Below, one piece after another: positions 12,397 through 24,431 of a DNA stretch of 64,000 nucleotides. The notes beneath the pieces were generated by a model. That model saw only the letters and a list, made by a program, of their open reading frames with translations, was not told where the DNA came from and searched no databases. Every line of letters begins with the position of its first letter. Position 1 is the stretch's first letter. The position numbers and the translations under genes are program-made. Origin of the DNA: Maratus speciosus (taxonomy: Eukaryota; Arthropoda; Arachnida; Araneae; Salticidae). The DNA lies in the NCBI GenBank assembly GCA_963932465.1, contig OZ010786.1:274320411-274384410 (forward strand), given 5' to 3'.

Positions 12397-13175
12397 GTAA
12401 GTATCTTTTAATTATGTTTCCTTATTAACTGAATTACTTTTATCTATTTGTAACTGTAAATGTAATTAATAAATAGTATTCTTCATTTCATTGGGGATCT
12501 TTCTAATCTGTCACCTTTAGAAAATTCTAATTCAAAATCCTACAATCCATAATTTTTTTTTTTTTTTTTTAATTACATAAATATTTATAAGCATATAAAA
12601 TTCTTTGACGGTTTTGGAAATTGGAAGCATTAAATTAAACATGGTTTTATACAATGATATTCTGATTAACTGTTTACAGGGTTTGTATGGTCCTTGCAAG
12701 TGCTTAAATTTTTAAATGTAATTTTTGGTCTTTAAAAGTACTTTTTTTTCATGCAACTTCAGCAAAACTTTCGTTAAAAGTCCTTAATTTTATTCCCGTC
12801 TTATTTCTTAATCAGAGGTCAAACTCTTCTATGTTTCTTTGAATTTCTGATTTGAAAAATAAAAAAAATTCTAAATCCCTTCCCTTGCCCCCCCTTCTTT
12901 CAAAATTTTGCTTCCCTTCTTTTGCTTCACGCTCCCACACACAGTACCAAAGTTTATAATTGTTAAATGTCCTTAATTTTTTTTTAAATATTCTCCTTTA
13001 TTTGTTACTTTATAGTAACAATAATCAATCATAAATTTCATTAACAAATCCAACAACAAAATATTTTAAACACAAAAAATGCTGAATATATAAATAAAAA
13101 ATGTGCAATGATTTTTTTTTTTTAATATGCTTTATTAATTAAATTATGATAGCATGTTGAGAAAAAAAATTGAAA

Positions 13176-13428
13176 GTACTTCTTAGTTATCACATCGACC
13201 AATTTCGCCAAATTATACACGCTGGCATAAGTTTTATTTTAAATAACAAAAAAAAAAAAAAAAAAAAAGTAAAACAATAAAAATACAAATAAAATGTCGA
13301 ATTAATGGTTTTATTGGCCATTATTGGCATTTAATCTTACAATTAATTAATTAATGGCAAACCATTATTGGCATTTAATCTTACAATTTGGTGACAGTAA
13401 TTTGGCCGATGAGATAACTAAGAAGTAC
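13176..13428. mobile_element. MITE, second copy of the 9.9-kb family
   Basis: Ends GTACTTCTTAGTTATCACAT and (reverse complement) GTACTTCTTAGTTATCTCAT are terminal inverted repeats of 25 bp with two mismatches. The interior shares CATTATTGGCATTTAATCTTAC blocks with 9901-10,184, here duplicated locally (about 13,317 and 13,363). No ORF; a short non-autonomous DNA element. Confidence 0.65.
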
Positions 13429-13904
13429 CAAGTTGAAATCCCGAATAGATAGTTTAACTAATGCTTTTTTTTCTTTCCTCTTGTCATATCTTAAAAAAAA
13501 GAAATGGAATAAAAATTAAAAGTTTTTATGAAATTTAATAGTTTGCACTTTCTGATGAGCATAAATACAAGTGGCGAATTTCTTGGTGTTACAGTCATAA
13601 AATTAGGAAGGATCTTTAAGAATAATATTTTAATGCTTATTGAAATATTTTTTTAAAACCTAGTTTTATTTTTTTACTTATTAATACTAACTCTGAAATA
13701 TTCAGGTAAAGAACTACCCTAAGTGCTTGTAACTGTAACATTTATTATTACATATTGGAACCATTTAGGGAATAAAATTCATAATTTTAAGTAGAGGGGA
13801 GACCCCTTCAGACATTTGTAAATGGATGGCATCCCAAATAATTGTTAATGAAAGGAGCTAGCAATATTAGGTTTTCTCTGCCTTATGAACATGCATACTA
13901 AATT

Positions 13905-14830
13905 TCACCATTTTTCTTTTTTCCTATGTACATGTGTCTGTGCATATGAAGGAAGTCTTGGAATTGTGAAAAATTTTGACTTAGGTGGATTTACATGTTT
14001 TGAAGATGCCCTGAATATGATTTGAATATTTTTGGAATATGCTTGTCTGCTAGTCTGTGTGGGACACAAATTTTGTGCCTGCTCTATCTCAAAAACTAAT
14101 GTGCAGAATTTCATCAAGCTTAATATTCTTTTAGACCTTGGTTCTGATTAGGTTTGAGTGCATTTTGCCCACCTGCTGGTGCTGCTATGTTACCTTTTTC
14201 ACAATTTTCTTGATAGTTATATTTGAAATACTAATTTATAAAGAAATTCTTTAAACTGAATATTCTGTTAGACCTTGATATAAATTTTTACTAATTAGGC
14301 GTTGGTGTATATCACCCAACAGGCACCACTTTTATACTGCTTTTATACCACTACTTCTATGTTTTTCATGATTTCCGTGATAGTTATATCTCAAGAAATA
14401 ATGTACAGAATATCATCATATTTAGTTAGACCATGACATAAATTGGTACTGATGATTATATTTTTGTTTATATTGCCCAATAGGGGGCACTGCTGTGATA
14501 GTGTTTATCTTGGTAGCTGTAGCTTAAGAACTAATGTATTGAATTGAATCAAACTTCATATGCAGTTAAACTGACATTAATACTGATTTTCATGATATCT
14601 ATATCTGCATCTTGTGGCTGGAATTTCAACAAATTTTGTGTAAGTTTCTTTTTCTGAAAATCGATGTTGATTCAATTTTGGTTCTGAATACTCAACAGGA
14701 GTCACTGCCATCTTATGCTTGAGAAAATTTTTATAATTGGGTTCACAAACAATTGATGCAATTTAGATGGTGCTGAACCCATGTTCATAGGTTAAAAACA
14801 TTCATCCCACCCTTAATTTTAGCCCCCTTT
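13905..14830 (+). repeat. Diverged relative of the 3.8-kb Helitron-like element
   Basis: Shares the order of blocks with 3765-4971: a ...GTGAAAAATTTTGAC... leader, a GTCTGCTAGTCTGTGTGGGACACAAATTTTGTG segment, then units with CTCAAAAACTAATG...TTTCATCAAGCTT and GGTGCTGCTATG. Monomers are eroded and their period is no longer regular. No coding potential. Confidence 0.55.
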
Positions 14831-15472
14831 TCTAGTCTTCAAAAGGTATTGCTATTACTTGCTTTGCTTGTGCTATTCTGGTTTTTCTTTGTGCTACATT
14901 TGAAAAAAATGCTTCATTTATGCCAAATTAATTATTAATAATTTTACTATTGTTTTTTCAGCAAAGCGAGTTGTTATAAATTTATATTCTGCCATGGATC
15001 TGTTATTTTTCATAAGCATTATAAATTTAGATTATAAAAAGTTTAATTCCTTAACAAGTCTTAACTTAAACAGCTTGATCAATTTTCAGTAGAAAGTTAA
15101 ATAAATCACATGTTTGATTGTGAATTGTTATGGGTTAGAAAGTCGTTTATATTCTTGAAACATGAAAAAAAAAAAAATTAGGGAAGCAAAATAGTTAATA
15201 TGCTCCTTTAAGTATGCTAAAACAAACTGAACCATGTTTTTAAACAGATTGTAAAATGAATCTCATCAAACCATAACCAATGTCTAACAGTGTAAGTTCT
15301 ACAAAATTATGTTCAGTAGGATCTGAGCTATAATCAATCAGAATGAAATAGAAATTTGCCTTCTACATATATAGTACATGATGATGTGCAAAAATGCAAG
15401 TGCTGTTATTTGTGATTTCAAAAACGTTATTGGTGCTATTTGTGCATGGCTAACACAAAAATACCCATTTTT

Positions 15473-16790
15473 AACACTTTCCAACAAAGTTGAAAAGTGT
15501 TTATGCATTCGGTTTGTCTGTCCGTCTGTACGCGCTCTAACTCCCATAAATATACTCGGATCGTTCTGAAATTTTTGGATGTTAGTGACCTCTACCATAG
15601 CACGAACCCTATTGCAAATGAAGTTTGTAGCATGTTTAGTTCATTTACAGGGGCTGTCAAAAGTTTTCCGTTACATTACGGCCTATGGGAAAGAATTGTT
15701 TTAAATGATTTTTAATGATATTACACGCTTCCAAACACAGTAAAAGTGATATGCATTTATCAAGTGCACTTAAATATGCATTCCGTAGAATATGCACTGC
15801 AAAGAATAAATATTAATCATTTACAGGGCCACACAAAAGAATTCCTTTAGATAATGATATACAGGTGGAGGGAATTTTTTCTGGCGTATTTTAATTATGT
15901 TAAATTATTTCATGTATAATGGAATTGATATACATCGCTGAGGTTTACTATAACTTATTTCATGTATAATACGAAGTGCATAGCATTTACAGAGACACAC
16001 AAAAGATTTCGGATACTATATTGTATCTGAAGTATTGTACGGTAGCGATGATTGCTGGAAATGCATTTTTAATTATGTTATGTGCTTTTATGTTTTGCTA
16101 TATTTGTACATTGTATATGATGTGTATAAATACTGTAATTCATATACAGGGCTACACAAAAGAATTCGTAATGGTTACTGGGTATGATTGTAAATTGCTT
16201 AAAGGTGGTTTTTAAATGAATTATGCATTTTTACGCCTAACTGCATTTTGTTTACTAAGAAATGTTTGTAGATAAAATTATGAAACATAGATAAAATTAT
16301 ATACAGCGTCACGCAAAGAATTGGATACATGGCCGTCTATAAATGATAATTTCTGAAAATGTGATTCCAGTAGTTTTAAGAGTGTTTTACTTTGAATTAA
16401 ACTTTAGCTAAATAGTGTCATGTAATAAAGGTACTAGGTTAACTACAGGGTTGTACAAAAGTATACAAGTATGTTTCCATCTATTAGTATAAATTGCTGA
16501 AAGAGAAATTTCAACCTGTTATTCGTTTTCTTGCTAAACTAAATTTCCCCATTATACAGCATATATATCAACCTAGAGATCAAATACAGAGCTGTTCAAA
16601 AGAATTGGAATACATATTTGATATGGATGGTAACTGCTGAAATCAGTTTTTCAAATGTTTTATGTGTTTTCTAAAATGCTTACTTAGTTCTTTTATATAA
16701 ATTATTTTCCTAAATAACAAAGTTTTGTTAAAGCATACAGGAAGTGTTTGAAAGTGTTTCATAATATATGCTTAACGCATGATTTTTCTT
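15473..16790 (+). mobile_element. Helitron-like element with ~140-180-bp tandem units
   Basis: 5' hairpin at 15,473-15,485 / 15,489-15,501 (AACACTTTCCAAC with GTTGAAAAGTGTT, one mismatch, 3-nt loop), then GTTTGTCTGTCCGTCTGT at about 15,512. Seven units follow, marked by TACAGGGNCACACAAAAGAATT-like boxes near 15,648, 15,822, 15,987, 16,146, 16,303, 16,446 and 16,587. Near the 3' end is GTTTGAAAGTGTTTC, the same polarity as the second hairpin arm, followed by an ATGC/GCAT mini-hairpin and a T-run. No ORF encodes a recognisable protein. Confidence 0.6.
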
Positions 16791-17131
16791 TCTTGTTTTC
16801 TTCTTATCCAGGAACAAACGGCAAATCACCAAATTTAAATTTAAACCTCTGAAAATGAAAAGTTTTTTTTAAGCCGTACAAACATTGTTTTTATATTTAA
16901 ATTAAATGATTTCATTTTACAATATTATTTCTCATTACACCTTTTTTCTTTGCATTTAAAATAATATCAGTAGCTGTTTTGGTGTCTTTCTGTTATGCCA
17001 ACACTATTATCGCCAAGCATAATAGTTGGCGCAAAATGAAATGAAACATTTGAAAAATACTAATAATAATTTTGTTGTTAAAAAAATGAGCATTTAAAAA
17101 ATATAACTTTTGAAAATTGCAAACTTTGACC

Positions 17132-17165
<34 letters not shown>

Positions 17166-18675
17166 CAATACAAATAAGTACGTAAAATAAAAGAACAAAT
17201 AAATCTTTTGCAAGTAATAAAATATAGTTAATTTAAACTGCAGGCTTGAAATTGTAAATGTCTCTTACATTTCATTTTTTGAATGAACACATTAATGGTT
17301 TTTTGAACAAAACATTTTTATATGTATATTTCCTAAGTTCTGAATTAATAGTATTGTAGTTTCCTCATCATCAGATAACTGCCAAATGGTAAAATCCACG
17401 TCTAAATCAGTAATAAATGTAAGGTATAATTAATAATTAATATTTTCCATTCAAAAAAAAAAGTTTTGTGAGATTATGATTAAATAATACTCATAAAAAA
17501 TATTCACGTTCAATAGATGGCAAATGTTAATGTTTGGCATGGTTTGCAATAAAAATCCTTTTCACGGTTAGGGTTGAAATAATTGGTGCGATGGCATACA
17601 TTTTGGCATGGTGTTGGTAAAATGAAAAAAGAAAAAAAATTTAAGTTTTTGAGGCGTTTGTAATTATTTTCCTAAATGACATAGTTGTTTTAATTATTTA
17701 ACTAAAATAATTAATTAAAAAATTATTCAATTTAAATTTATTCCTCTGCTATAGTAATGAGTGTATTTTTAGAAATTATCACTTGAAAATTTGAGGTTTT
17801 GGTGTCAAAGACATTGCCAAATTAGAAAACTGTGAAATATCTGATGAACTGTTGAACTTAAAAGAATTTGGTTAGTACCATTCAATTCAGCAATACAAAA
17901 ATACACTAACATATGTTATGTGAAAAATAACTATAAAATCAGATTTTTTCAGGAATTTTTAAAAAGTTCGTTCTTTTTTTTACACACCCTCCCCCCTCCC
18001 CTCTCTTGGAAGTGGAATTTTAGAAAATCCTTTCTTAGCGGCACTCTGTGTCATAAGAATTATTTTTACCTCAATTTTCATGATTTTAGGTTCAGTAGTT
18101 TGGGCTGTGCGTTTATTAATCCCAAATCCAGACTTTCTTTTATATACATAGATAAGAAATGACTTAAATAAAAGTAAGATTCTGTCGTAAAATTACACTG
18201 GGGGGGGAAAAAAATCAATGTACAATATGTATATACTTAATTTTAGATTTTTGTAAATGTTTATATTGTCTTCCTGTGCTTTATTGTGATTTTATATGAT
18301 TATACCAAATTTATACCAAAGTATTTAAATAGTTATAAGACATAGTTATGGAAGTATAAAATGAAGATCTGTAATATTTTAATTTTTTCCTTCCTGGAAA
18401 TTTCGTTTCATGTATGTCTACACTACTTTAAACTTAGCCTTGGTTATTTTCCTTTCAAAGAATTTTAAAATAAAAAAATTCTTTTTTTTTATTACTTGTA
18501 AATTTTGCATCTGACTACCTATAAAGATCAATCTTTTTATGTATTTAATAATGATAAATTCATGATAACATTTAAAAAGCATTTAAGATTGTATTCTTTA
18601 TGAATTTTGTTGCATGTACTTTTTTTAAAGCAGCCATGTTTAGAATAACTATTCTATTTTATTTATTATTATTAT

Positions 18676-18718
<43 letters not shown>

Positions 18719-19348
18719 GGAGAAGAAAAAGGTCAAAATTTAATGAAGTTTAATGTCATTTAACAACTCATATTGGAACAGAAGTTGTATAGTCCATACT
18801 TGGTGACTGAAAAATGTTGCCAAATTCCATTTTTATTTAATTTGATGATTGGAAAAATCAAGCTTCAAAAATTATTTCTGGGTTAAATAATGTATGGGCC
18901 GATTAAAAAAATCCAGGAATATTATAGCTGCCAAACATTTGTTTTTTTCCTGACAAATAAACCTATTTAGCATAAAAAATTTTGTTTTATAAAATGTAAT
19001 TTATATCTTTATTTACCTTTTTGACATCACTTGTTAAATGAAATTTCTGCTTCACATGTAAAAATCTTTTGCAATCTCCGAAAATGCATTAAATTTGTTT
19101 TTTCTCTGTTTTGCACATAAATGTAAAAACAATTAGCTACCAGATAGAACAGGAAATGCACCTGTCAATTATACATTGATAATGAGGTCTTCACATGCCA
19201 AAGAATAGTGTCAAAATGTCACCAAACTTGGTCATAGTACATTTTAGCCATCAAATTTTGTGAGAGGTCTTTAAGTTTTTTAATCTTATAGCCCTTAAAA
19301 GGTTCCTTTTATCAGTCTTCAATAATTTTTTTTAATTTCATTTGATAG

Positions 19349-19520
19349 GTTTAAAGATTTAAGTCTTGCTGAGCCTACATTTACACACATGGCTTTAAAA
19401 CAACTCCACAAGGAAGGCTTTATGTCACACATTGTATCTCAAAATTGTGATGGATTGCATTTAAGGAGTGGTATACCTAAAACAGCTTTATCTGAATTAC
19501 ATGGTAACATGTTTATTGAG
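19349..19520 (+). CDS. SIRT7: SIRT7-like sirtuin, exon with catalytic histidine
   Basis: Exon of 172 nt (acceptor TTGATAG, donor GTTAGT). Starting with one base that completes a split codon, it encodes [16 protein letters not shown]..., then [12 protein letters not shown] (NAD-contacting Asn/Asp) and [10 protein letters not shown]. The His of ELHGN is the conserved sirtuin general base (His187 in human SIRT7, established knowledge). The 71+172 nt pair sums to whole codons, so it ends in phase 0. A Ty1/copia element sits only 278 bp downstream, in sense orientation within the following intron. Confidence 0.93.
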
Positions 19521-19797
19521 GTTAGTATATAATAATCTTAGTCATAAACACACTTTTATTGCATCTGTGATCAATTAATTTCATGAATTTATAACATTGT
19601 CATTACAAATATTGATCAGCTTACAATATTGTATAAATAACTATTGTATAAGTAAATATTTCCAGAAAAAAGGTTTAAAGTAATTGTCTTATTTTTTCAA
19701 TAGAAAATTAAATTTTTACTATAGTTAATTGGATTAATTATCAAGATTAAGTGTAAAATAAGTAAAAAAAAAGATGGTTAGTCACCAGCATTATAAT

Positions 19798-20073
19798 TGT
19801 TGGGTTTAAAGGCGAGCGAACATTTTTTATGCGCATTATACCTTCGCACTGCCAGTCTTTTCTCCCGCCACACTCAGTCTGCGTGCGAACGATAGAAGAG
19901 TGTAGACGTAAAAAAAATATTCTGTGTGAAGTTATTATGAAAAAGTATTCTGTGTGAGAAATTTATCTTTAAATTAATTGTTTTGTGTTTGTGCAGTGTT
20001 TTCGTTTAATAAACTGTTTGTTCTGTCAACATCCACGGACTTAGTGATAATTAATATTAGTGAAAGAACAACA
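19798..20073 (+). repeat. copia 5' LTR (276 bp)
   Basis: Begins TGTTGGGTTTAAAGGCGAGC and ends GAAAGAACAACA. Contains an AATAAA poly(A) signal at 20,008-20,013. Preceded by the target duplication ATAAT. Confidence 0.97.
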
Positions 20074-20077
20074 AAAG

Positions 20078-20090
20078 GGTAGCAGTTCGT
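20078..20090 (+). other. copia primer-binding site (probable tRNA-iMet)
   Basis: Four bases after the 5' LTR lies GGTAGCAG. Established: animal initiator-Met tRNA 3' ends pair with a site beginning TGGTAGCAG. The match is 8 of 9 and then weakens, so the assignment is tentative. Confidence 0.5.
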
Positions 20091-20132
20091 GGTTAATATT
20101 CTAAATCGAAATTAGTTTTGTTAAAAGAAACC

Positions 20133-22472
20133 ATGGACAAGTTAAACGTCCCCGAATTAAACGAAACTAATTATTTTATATGGAGCCTAAAAATTAAAGC
20201 TGCTTTAAGCCTTAAAAGGTTGGATACTTTCATATCCGAAGTAAAAGCAGAAGGACTGAGTGAAAAGGATTCCACCGAATGGGACCAAAAAAATAGCGAT
20301 GCCGTCGCATATATAAAGCTGTCATTGTCTGATGAACAGGTGCTACAGTTTGCAGCAGAAGAAAATGCGAAATTATTATGGGAAAAAATAAGATCGACTT
20401 TTACCGGTCAAGCAGAAGATAGAAGAATAGATGCCGGCAATGAGTTAAAGAATCTAGAAATAAAATCAAATGAATCTGCAAATGACTATATAGCCAGAGC
20501 TCGAGGCATCTCAACAAAATGTCAAACACTTGGATTGGCTATAACAGAGAGAGAACTTGTATTCTACACGGTACGAGGTCTGAAAGGAAAGTTCTCGAAA
20601 GTAAGAGATATTTTAAAAACTCAACGTGAGAAAAGTATGGATGAAGTACTAGAAATTCTACGGGAAGAAGAACTGACGAATACCGCTCGTTCTGAAGGGA
20701 CCGCCGCTGAAGTGTTCTACTCCAGGAAAAACAAAAGTCCGAGACTTTGTTACATTTGCAGGCGTCCAAATCACATAGCCAAGGATTGTTTTTACAGGAA
20801 TAATATTTCAAGAAATGACAGGTCCAATGGAAATCGACAAAGAAGAAAAACGCACCACGATGTAAATTATCCAGTTAAGGACAGAAACAATTCGGTACTG
20901 ACTGTTTCATCGGAACAATGTGAACTATGTGATAATATATGGTTATTAGACAGCGGGGCTAGCTCGCATATGTGTAAAGATAAAATATGGTTCAGGAATC
21001 TAATTCCTGAAGAAAAGGATATCTATCAAGCAGGTAAAAATTCCAAAATAATTTCGAAGGGTACAGGTACGGTATCATGTGATACGGTAAGTAAAAATGA
21101 TTCTATACATTTAACAATAAACAATGTTAGTTTTGTACCAGATTTGAGATATAATTTATTATCTGTTACTGCTTTAATGGATAAGGGTTGTAGAATTATT
21201 TCTGAAAATAACTGTGTGCTAATTTTTGACAAATATAATAAATTTCTAACTAAAGCATTTAAAAATGATAATCGATTAGAGATTAAACTTCAACCTGCCT
21301 ATAATTCTGAGTGTAATTTTACTGATAAGAGTGCTAGTAATTATGAACTGTGGCATAACAGATTGTGTCATTTAAATTCAAAATATATGTTAAAAATGAA
21401 AGAGTACATTGATCTTAAAGATGTAAATGTGTCTGATTTTAAGTGTGATACATGTGACATAAGTAAAATAACCAGGAAAAGTCATCCGAATATTGATATT
21501 GACCAAAGTTCTGATATTATGCAGTTGTTTCATTTGGATTTATGTGGCCCGATACAGCCTGAATCACTTGGTGGGGCAAAATATTTTATGATATTAGTGG
21601 ATGATTTTTCTGGAATGTATTTTACTTATTTCCTCAAAAGTAAAAATGAAGCATTTGATGTATTTTATAAATTTAAAGCTAAATATGAAAATCTTATGGG
21701 TAAAAGAATTAAAAAAGTGAGAAGTGACAATGGGCTCGAATTCGTAAATACGGAATTTGACAATTATCTTGCTAATGCAGGTATTTTTCACGAAAAAACT
21801 GTCCCATATAACAGCGAAAGCAATGGAAAGGCTGAAAGGGCGAATAGAGTTCTATTAGAAAGGGCTAGGTCTTTGTTATATGAAAGCGAACTTCCCACCA
21901 AATTCTGGGCAGAAGCTATCAATTGCAGTACACAGGTATCTAATATAACACCCCGTAAAGGAAAAGAAAAACTCCCCTTAGAAATTTGGACAGGTAAAAA
22001 GCCCAATTTAAATTATGTAAGAAAATTTGGTTGTTTAGCTTATTTTCATATTCCTAAAACAATGAGAAATAAATTCGATGTACCAGGAAGAAGTGGAATT
22101 ATGTTAGGATATGCTAGAGATAGGAGGGGATATCGTATTTATGATGTAAAAAATAAGAAAGTGATTGAGGAATGTTCTGTTAAGTTCAATGAAACTATAA
22201 AAGGAAGTAAATATTTTGGATTAAGTAAATTTTCCGAGTGTTGGGATATTAAACCGCTAATAAATAAAAATTTTCCGGAAGAGAATGAAATCCGTGAAAA
22301 TCAAAAGAATAAATCTCTCAATTTAGAAATTTCTGACACAAACGAAATAAAAAACGGTTGCGCAACCCCATTAACAAAACTTAATTTGTCTCCAGCTAGA
22401 CATGAAGGCGCAGAGAAAAGGAATCGAAACAACAAAATAAAAGACCGAAGTGAAAATATGACTGAAGTTTGA
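20133..22472 (+). CDS. copia Gag-protease-integrase part of the polyprotein
   Basis: Start chosen at ATG 20,133 (context ACCATGG), five codons after a TTG that opens the frame. Domains by residue from this Met: Gag (UBN2/DUF4219-like) 1-200; CCHC zinc knuckle CYICRRPNHIAKDC 206-219; aspartic protease with DSGA at 273; GAG-pre-integrase with the HNRLCH...CDTC zinc-binding module near 410-450; integrase core with catalytic Asp469, Asp532 and Glu568 (36 residues apart, DD35E-type spacing). The frame ends at a TGA (22,470) where copia polyproteins carry an Arg-rich RRSER-type stretch before RT. The downstream sequence continues in the same frame, so this is one nonsense mutation, not a natural gene boundary. 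Confidence 0.93.
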   Translation: MDKLNVPELNETNYFIWSLKIKAALSLKRLDTFISEVKAEGLSEKDSTEWDQKNSDAVAYIKLSLSDEQVLQFAAEENAKLLWEKIRSTFTGQAEDRRIDAGNELKNLEIKSNESANDYIARARGISTKCQTLGLAITERELVFYTVRGLKGKFSKVRDILKTQREKSMDEVLEILREEELTNTARSEGTAAEVFYSRKNKSPRLCYICRRPNHIAKDCFYRNNISRNDRSNGNRQRRKTHHDVNYPVKDRNNSVLTVSSEQCELCDNIWLLDSGASSHMCKDKIWFRNLIPEEKDIYQAGKNSKIISKGTGTVSCDTVSKNDSIHLTINNVSFVPDLRYNLLSVTALMDKGCRIISENNCVLIFDKYNKFLTKAFKNDNRLEIKLQPAYNSECNFTDKSASNYELWHNRLCHLNSKYMLKMKEYIDLKDVNVSDFKCDTCDISKITRKSHPNIDIDQSSDIMQLFHLDLCGPIQPESLGGAKYFMILVDDFSGMYFTYFLKSKNEAFDVFYKFKAKYENLMGKRIKKVRSDNGLEFVNTEFDNYLANAGIFHEKTVPYNSESNGKAERANRVLLERARSLLYESELPTKFWAEAINCSTQVSNITPRKGKEKLPLEIWTGKKPNLNYVRKFGCLAYFHIPKTMRNKFDVPGRSGIMLGYARDRRGYRIYDVKNKKVIEECSVKFNETIKGSKYFGLSKFSECWDIKPLINKNFPEENEIRENQKNKSLNLEISDTNEIKNGCATPLTKLNLSPARHEGAEKRNRNNKIKDRSENMTEV

Positions 22473-24050
22473 AGGTCAGAAAGATTGAAAAGTAAATATT
22501 CGTCAGCTAATTTAACTGATAATGTCCCGAGCAATTATTTAGAGGCAATAAATAGTGTGAATTCACGTGATTGGGAAATAGCTATGAAAAATGAATTGGA
22601 TTCTTTAATTAAACATAATGTTTGGGAAATCGTTGATATGCCAGAAAAAACGAAATTGATTAAAAGTAAATGGGTCTATGCTTTAAAAGAGGGCGACAGT
22701 AAGGAAATAAAATATAAAGCCAGATTAGTGGCAGCTGGATTTAATCAAATTAAAAACAAAGATTATACTGAATCGTATTCACCTGTTGTAAATATTGAGT
22801 CATTTAGATTACTAATTGCACTTGCAGCTAAATTAAATTTGATTGTTAAGTTTTTTGATGTAAAAACAGCATATTTATACAGTGATTTGGAAGAAACTTT
22901 ATATATGTCACCACCACCTGGATATGAAAAACTGATAGGGGTTAATAAAGTTTGTAAACTGAAAAAGAGTATTTATGGATTACCCCAATCAGGTAGAAAT
23001 TGGTATTTAAAAATAAAAGAGGAACTTGGTAATATTGGATTAAATCAATTAGCTTCTGATAACTGTGTATTCATTAAAGTTGAAAATGATAACATTTTTA
23101 TATTATGTATGTATGTGGACGATTTAGCTATATTTTGTAATAACCAAATAATGTATGAAAATATTGTTTCTAAAATTAAAAATGTATTCGAATTGTATGA
23201 AAATAAGAATTCTAAATTTTTAGGTATAGAAATTGAAAAACATGAAAAAGGTATAAGTTTGTCACAAGTGGAATATATTGAGTCATTGTTGGTAAAACAT
23301 AATTTAGAAAATTGTAAATCTGTGAAAACACCTATTGTTAAAGGTGAAGATAAAAGTTTTCCTCCAACAAATGAATTGTTTGACATAACTATGTATCAAG
23401 AAATTATTGGTGAACTTTTATATTTAGCCAATAGAACACGTCCTGATATATCATTTGTCACAACTTATTTGTCTCAATTTAATCACAAACCAGAGAAAAG
23501 ACATTACATTTTGGCTAAAAGAGTATTAAGGTATTTAAAAGGTACAAAAGACAAAAAATTATTTTACAGCAACGAATTTGGGTATTTAAATAGTAGTTCA
23601 GATGCTAGTTGGGGAAATGGTGAAAATGGAAGGTCTTTTTCAGGAGGAGTTGTATTGTTAGGAAAGTCATTAGTATCTTGGAAATGTCGTAAACAAAAAA
23701 GTGTTAGTCTTTCTACATGTGAAGCAGAATTATTTTCTATTTCAGAAATTTGTAAGGATGTAATATGGACTGTAAACTTATTGCCTGAGTTAAATTGTAA
23801 CCAATTTATAAAAGATGCCATAATTTTAAGCACTGATAGCCAAGCAGCAATACAGTGGATTAAATGTACAAAATCCTCAAATAAATCTAGGCACATGAAT
23901 TTAAGATTTCATTTTGTCAGGGATTTATTGTCAGAAGGTATTATTTCATTGGAATATGTTCAAAGTGAACATATTATTTCTGATTTCCTTACTAAAGGTG
24001 TAAATGAAGATAAGTTGTTATATTCTATGGAAAGTATTTCACTATTATGA
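22473..24050 (+). CDS. copia reverse transcriptase-RNase H part, after the in-frame stop
   Basis: In the same frame as 20,133-22,472, without an initiation signal of its own (first ATG 22,485). It begins RSERLKSKYS. Copia-type RT follows: WEIAMKNELDSL, KWVYALKEGDSKEIKYKARL, KFFDVKTAYLYSDL, SIYGLPQSGRNW, and the catalytic YVDD at 23,112-23,123. RNase H1 follows: SSDASWGN, STCEAELFSIS, STDSQAAIQW, SRHMNLRFHFVRD. All catalytic residues visible by eye are kept and the frame closes at TGA 24,048. It could be expressed only by read-through of the 22,470 stop or supplied by another copy. Confidence 0.92.
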   Translation, partial: RSERLKSKYSSANLTDNVPSNYLEAINSVNSRDWEIAMKNELDSLIKHNVWEIVDMPEKTKLIKSKWVYALKEGDSKEIKYKARLVAAGFNQIKNKDYTESYSPVVNIESFRLLIALAAKLNLIVKFFDVKTAYLYSDLEETLYMSPPPGYEKLIGVNKVCKLKKSIYGLPQSGRNWYLKIKEELGNIGLNQLASDNCVFIKVENDNIFILCMYVDDLAIFCNNQIMYENIVSKIKNVFELYENKNSKFLGIEIEKHEKGISLSQVEYIESLLVKHNLENCKSVKTPIVKGEDKSFPPTNELFDITMYQEIIGELLYLANRTRPDISFVTTYLSQFNHKPEKRHYILAKRVLRYLKGTKDKKLFYSNEFGYLNSSSDASWGNGENGRSFSGGVVLLGKSLVSWKCRKQKSVSLSTCEAELFSISEICKDVIWTVNLLPELNCNQFIKDAIILSTDSQAAIQWIKCTKSSNKSRHMNLRFHFVRDLLSEGIISLEYVQSEHIISDFLTKGVNEDKLLYSMESISLL

Positions 24051-24145
24051 TATGTGTAATTATTGTATGTAATTTGTGTATAATTTTTGTATGTATATGT
24101 ATTTTTTGGAATTGTTTAAAGAGAAAAAAAAAATGTATCTCTCGC

Positions 24146-24155
24146 AGGAGGGGTG
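24146..24155 (+). other. copia polypurine tract
   Basis: AGGAGGGGTG lies immediately upstream of the 3' LTR, the expected plus-strand primer site of an LTR retrotransposon. Confidence 0.75.
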
Positions 24156-24431
24156 TGTTGGGTTTAAAGGCGAGCGAACATTTTTTATGCGCATTATACC
24201 TGCGCACTGCCAGTCTTTTCTCCCGCCACACTCAGTCTGCGTGCGAACGATAGAAGAGTGTAGACGTAAAAAAAATATTCTGTGTGAAGTTATTATGAAA
24301 AAGTATTCTGTGTGAGAAATTTATCTTTAAATTAATTGTTTTGTGTTTGTGCGGTGTTTTCGTTTAATAAACTGTTTGTTCTGTCAACATCCACGGACTT
24401 AGTGATAATTAATATTAGTGAAAGAACAACA
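24156..24431 (+). repeat. copia 3' LTR (276 bp)
   Basis: Identical to the 5' LTR except for two substitutions; same length. Followed by the target duplication ATAAT (24,432-24,436). Confidence 0.97.

Larger units (their letters stand above)
12397..19348 (+). other. SIRT7-like gene intron (7.0 kb)
   Basis: Contains one MITE and two Helitron-like tandem-repeat elements (listed separately), T-runs at about 12,547-12,570, 17,133-17,162 and 18,677-18,714, and otherwise AT-rich sequence without recognisable genes. The open frame at 17,920-18,162 has no domain and looks fortuitous. Confidence 0.7.
19798..24431 (+). mobile_element. Ty1/copia LTR retrotransposon, nearly intact
   Basis: Two 276-bp LTRs (TGTT...AACA) flank a gag-pol reading frame in the order Gag, protease, integrase, reverse transcriptase, RNase H, which defines Ty1/copia. 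A 5-bp target duplication ATAAT is at 19,793-19,797 and 24,432-24,436. The LTRs differ at only two positions (T/G in the ATACC-CGCACTG segment; A/G in GTGC-GTGTTTTC), so insertion was recent. The coding frame is interrupted once (TGA at 22,470-22,472). It lies in a SIRT7-like intron in sense orientation, so its LTR poly(A) signals could affect host transcripts. Confidence 0.97.

Noticed and set aside
23045..23386. 113-codon minus-strand frame opposite the copia RT
   Set aside because: Antisense shadow of a conserved coding region; codon constraint belongs to the RT strand.
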